A model generated the notes under the pieces. The model saw only the letters and a program-made list of their open reading frames with translations, did no database searches and was not told the origin of the DNA. This document shows, in pieces, positions 61,594 to 64,000 of a stretch of DNA of 64,000 nucleotides. Within the stretch, counting starts at the first letter, position 1, and each line of letters starts with the position of its first letter. The position numbers were made by a program, and so were the translations under genes. The DNA is taken from positions 405,653-469,652 of the forward strand of contig NZ_JH815185.1 in the NCBI RefSeq assembly GCF_000296385.1, written 5' to 3'. This stretch comes from Lachnoanaerobaculum sp. OBRC5-5. Lineage in GTDB: Bacteria; Bacillota; Clostridia; Lachnospirales; Lachnospiraceae.

Positions 61594-61929
61594 ATGCTCA
61601 TTGATAATATTTATGGCATCTTACAAGGTGATGAGCAAGTGGTAGAGATCGAGGATGAACCAGAAGAGTACAAAGATATGGATCTTGATGGCAATGAAGT
61701 GCCAGAAGATGAAAGTACGGAAGACAGCGCTGAAGATGAGTATATAGTTATTGGTCAAAAAGTGAATGTTCGTATTAAGGAAACTGATGAACCAAAAAAG
61801 ATACTGGTAAATTATCTTCAGAACTCCACAAAGATTCCTCAATTGGCAAAAAGTCTTTTAGGTTGCCGAATTGGCGATGAGGTTTCCTTCCAGGGAAAGA
61901 CTTATGTTATCGAAACGATTCAAAAGTAA
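61594..61929 (+). CDS. GreA/GreB C-terminal-like segment, in frame behind a TAG
   Basis: 111 residues from the first ATG after the stop. An acidic linker (EDEPEEYKDMDLDGNEVPED) is followed by a small beta domain like the C-terminus of GreA/GreB: VIGQKVNVRIKETDEPKKI, then LAKSLLGCRIGDEVSFQGK and YVIETI. In Gre factors this domain binds the RNA-polymerase secondary-channel rim. The coiled-coil that cleaves RNA is absent. No convincing SD precedes 61594, which favours an origin as the C-terminal part of the upstream protein. Independent translation is possible but would be weak. Confidence 0.6.
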   Translation: MLIDNIYGILQGDEQVVEIEDEPEEYKDMDLDGNEVPEDESTEDSAEDEYIVIGQKVNVRIKETDEPKKILVNYLQNSTKIPQLAKSLLGCRIGDEVSFQGKTYVIETIQK

Positions 61930-61947
61930 AGGGGGTAAGAATACAAA

Positions 61948-62451
61948 ATGTCTAAAATGCTAACTGAGCAACAAGTAAAAGATGCTCTGCAAATTGATTC
62001 ATTTAGAAATTTATCAAAAGAAAAAATCATTGAGTTTGCTTCTTTAATACCTAATATGGATAAAGATGTTGCAATAAGTATCATCAATCAGTTTCCGGCA
62101 TATGCCGAGTCTAGCAGAAAATTGTTGGAACAGTTTAAGAATGTATGTGATAAGGCTCTGGAAAATAATAAAGATAGTCAGAAGGATGCAATCATGGCAT
62201 ACAAAAAAATCCTTGATGACTTGGGCGAAGTTTTAAAGAAAGAGGAAGTTACGCCTTTGGAAAGAAGTCGTATAACTGAGCAAATGCTTGAGGTAGCAGA
62301 TAGAATATCTGCAAAAGATACTGAAAATAAACAGTTTATAGATAATCTTGTCAAATACGGAACTCAGTTAACTGCAGGTGCACTTTTATTGGGAGCAGTA
62401 ATACTAGGAGTAAATGTAAAGGGTATTAATCTGCCTAAACTTAAAAAATAA
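61948..62451 (+). CDS. Helical, C-terminally membrane-anchored protein of the GHKL-ATPase operon
   Basis: 167 residues. Mostly amphipathic helices (LTEQQVKDALQIDSFRNLSK, IIEFASLIPNMDKDVAISII, LLEQFKNVCDKALENNK). Near the end a hydrophobic segment LTAGALLLGAVILGVNV (about 138-156) is followed by a short basic tail KGINLPKLKK, so it is probably tail-anchored facing the cytoplasm. SD AAGGGGGTAAG. I know similar hypothetical proteins in Firmicutes but no function. As last gene of the operon it could be the membrane effector. This is inference from layout alone. Confidence 0.72.
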   Translation: MSKMLTEQQVKDALQIDSFRNLSKEKIIEFASLIPNMDKDVAISIINQFPAYAESSRKLLEQFKNVCDKALENNKDSQKDAIMAYKKILDDLGEVLKKEEVTPLERSRITEQMLEVADRISAKDTENKQFIDNLVKYGTQLTAGALLLGAVILGVNVKGINLPKLKK

Positions 62452-62850
62452 GAAAATAAAAACAACCTAACGTTTACACTTTTTAATGATAGCTTAGGCC
62501 AATCTTAAAAGGGTTCATGAATATGTCCTTAAATACTAAGGTAAAATCTGAAATTTATAGGGAGCTGTACTTTCATTTGGAGGGGGATTGATGACAAGAA
62601 AGTAATAAGAAAAAGCGTAGAAAAGTCTTGAGAGTAAAGGGCTTAGATAAAAAATACAGAAGTTTGTAAAATTGGTTTACTCTATTATTTTAGAGCGATT
62701 GATAATGGTATTGACTACTGGAAATTGGTGGTTGTGGAGGTAGAACTACTTTTTTACTTGACAAAATAATATTACTATTATTTTGGGGCATTCTTAGAAT
62801 ATGTGGCAATAGAATTTTGTCAACAATTAAAAAACAGTATTTTAATAATT
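62452..62850. other. 399-base stretch between the operon and IS copy 2
   Basis: AT-rich with stops in all frames. TTTGGAGGGGGATTGATG (about 62577-62594) looks like a ribosome site and start codon but opens only a few codons. No hairpin with a T-run was recognised, so the operon's terminator is not evident. It may be partly decayed DNA. Confidence 0.45.
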
Positions 62851-64000
62851 TATAAGCCATATATGATAAAGTCCCATTATACCACAAATAAAAATGTCCC
62901 ACTTATGGTAGAATACTATTTTGTATATTCTAACACTAGGAGGGACTGACTTATCAGAAAGGTTATTTTATCAATGGATGAACAAAGAAAGTACGAGGTT
63001 ATTAAAGGTCTGGTAGATCACCCAGATACAGCTAATAAGGATAGAGCTGCTCTTATCCTAGGATGCACCAAGAGGCATATAAACCGTATGATACAAGGCT
63101 ATATTAAAGATGGTAAAGCATTCTTTATTCATGGTAACAGAGGTAAGAAGCCGGCTACCACCATCCACCCTGATATCAGAAGTCAGGTTCTTGATCTATA
63201 CAGAACTAAATACTACGAGGCTAACTTTGAACACTATACAGAGCTTCTAAAAAAGCATGAGGGCATAAGCATCTCTTCTTCCTCTGTAATGAGTATTTTG
63301 GAGTCTGAGTACATTCTATCTCCAAAGGCTACAAAAGCCAAACGTAGACGCATTAGGCAAACACTAAGAGCCAAGAAGGAAGCTGCAACGTCAAAAAAGG
63401 AATTATCACAGATACAGGCTAACTTAGTAGCAGTTGAAGATGCTCACAGTCGTCGTCCAAGATGTGCTTATTTCGGTGAATTGCTTCAGATGGATGCAAC
63501 CCCTTATGAATGGGTACCGGGACAGATATGGCATCTACATTTAGCCATTGATGATGCCTCAGGTGCTGTTACCGGTGCATGGTTTGATACTCAGGAGACC
63601 CTTAACGGCTACTACCATGTGTTTGAACAGATTCTTACCGATTATGGTATCCCCTATAAGTTTCTTACCGATAAACGTACTGTATTTACTTACAAGAAAA
63701 AAGGTGCCTTATCTGACGACAATGACACCTATACACAGTTCGCTTACGCCTGCAAGCAACTTGGTACACAACTTGAATCAAGCAGCGTACCACAGGCTAA
63801 AGGACGCATAGAACGATTGAATCAAACCTTACAGTCACGCCTGCCTATTGAGTTTAGACTCGCAGGCGTAACCGACATCAATAATGCCAATGAATTCCTT
63901 CACTCCTACATAAAGGAATTCAATGAGAAGTTCTCACTTCCACTTCATGGTATCAAATCTGTCTTTGAAACGCAACCGTCTAAAGAAAAAATAAATCTTA
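62851..64000 (+). mobile_element. IS1202-like insertion sequence, copy 2 (cut by window edge)
   Basis: From TATAAGCCATATATGATAAA onward it matches the right end of copy 1 read in reverse. Within the visible 1.15 kb I noticed only a few differences: loss of one A in the leader (GGGACTGACTT against GGGACATGACTT), GGTTATT for GGCTATT, and a silent C/T near 63640. It is inverted relative to copy 1. Its far end and any direct repeat lie outside the window. Confidence 0.88.
62974..64000 (+). CDS. Transposase of IS1202-like element, copy 2 (3' end outside window)
   Basis: First 342 codons of a protein apparently identical to the copy 1 transposase over the shared region, including the helix-turn-helix part, the catalytic LLQMDATPYEW and the Q-A-K-G-R-I-E-R-L-N segment. 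The small leader frame that begins at ATG after AGGAGGGAC in copy 1 has lost its start codon here by a one-base deletion, so transposase expression may differ between copies. Confidence 0.9.
   Translation, partial: MDEQRKYEVIKGLVDHPDTANKDRAALILGCTKRHINRMIQGYIKDGKAFFIHGNRGKKPATTIHPDIRSQVLDLYRTKYYEANFEHYTELLKKHEGISISSSSVMSILESEYILSPKATKAKRRRIRQTLRAKKEAATSKKELSQIQANLVAVEDAHSRRPRCAYFGELLQMDATPYEWVPGQIWHLHLAIDDASGAVTGAWFDTQETLNGYYHVFEQILTDYGIPYKFLTDKRTVFTYKKKGALSDDNDTYTQFAYACKQLGTQLESSSVPQAKGRIERLNQTLQSRLPIEFRLAGVTDINNANEFLHSYIKEFNEKFSLPLHGIKSVFETQPSKEKINL

Noticed and set aside
1206..64000. The two IS copies could define a composite transposon carrying the whole region.
   Set aside because: The enclosed 60 kb contains ileS and other core genes, and copy 1 has its own matching direct repeats, so it inserted independently.
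1..64000. CRISPR arrays, tRNA or rRNA genes.
   Set aside because: No series of regularly spaced repeats, no tRNA cloverleaf with GGTTCRA-type arm and no rRNA sequence was recognised on either strand by eye.

Overview
The window is AT-rich, Gram-positive-type DNA. It looks like an anaerobic member of the Lachnospiraceae (Bacillota), possibly an oral genus. The evidence is the end of an RnfB polyferredoxin gene, a T-box controlling ileS, an oxygen-independent radical-SAM sulfatase-maturating enzyme, YesMN-type two-component regulation of sugar ABC transporters, MprF and strong AGGAGG ribosome binding sites. No tRNA, rRNA or CRISPR array was seen. The genus is an inference.

Layout. 1-2.8 kb: 3' end of rnfB, a structured intergenic region, then a complete IS1202-like insertion sequence flanked by a perfect 29-bp direct repeat that abuts the -35 box of ileS. 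2.8-12.4 kb: housekeeping genes (T-box/ileS, glycogen phosphorylase, Cof-type HAD phosphatase, aminopeptidase P, RlmD-like RNA methyltransferase). 12.5-26 kb: accessory DNA with a SUKH protein, gene relics, a TetR-controlled module of two ABC half-transporters plus a complete ECF importer, a graveyard of toxin-antitoxin and ATPase relics (one relic copies part of the glycan locus 13 kb away), an apparently intact RelE/Phd pair, an orphan AbiEi antitoxin and a duplicated antitoxin-like module.

25.8-37 kb: a glycosaminoglycan-type utilisation locus: anSME, LacI regulator, solute-binding lipoprotein, two permeases, sulfatase, heparinase II/III-type lyase, GH88 unsaturated glucuronyl hydrolase and a discoidin-like protein. 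None of the enzymes has a signal peptide, so sulfated oligosaccharides are probably imported first and then desulfated and cleaved in the cytoplasm. 37-41.8 kb: a Mbeg1-like hydrolase, O-acetylhomoserine sulfhydrylase, a DUF3800 fragment and an M32 carboxypeptidase. 42-52.2 kb: a second glycan locus with GH29 fucosidase, GH20 hexosaminidase, a YesN/YesM pair and a three-gene ABC importer, suited to fucosylated N-acetylhexosamine host glycans. 52.2-57 kb: mprF and alpha/beta hydrolases, plus a DUF3841 gene broken by one TAG.

57.1-62.5 kb: after the relic of a large serine recombinase comes a compact operon with its own consensus promoter: a small protein, a 637-aa GHKL (MutL/Hsp90-fold) ATPase, a 294-aa unknown protein, a DUF6339-like protein, a GreA-C-terminal-like segment in the same frame behind one TAG, and a C-terminally membrane-anchored helical protein. 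This is the best candidate for an undescribed system, plausibly anti-phage or other conflict. From 62.85 kb a second, inverted copy of the IS begins and runs out of the window.
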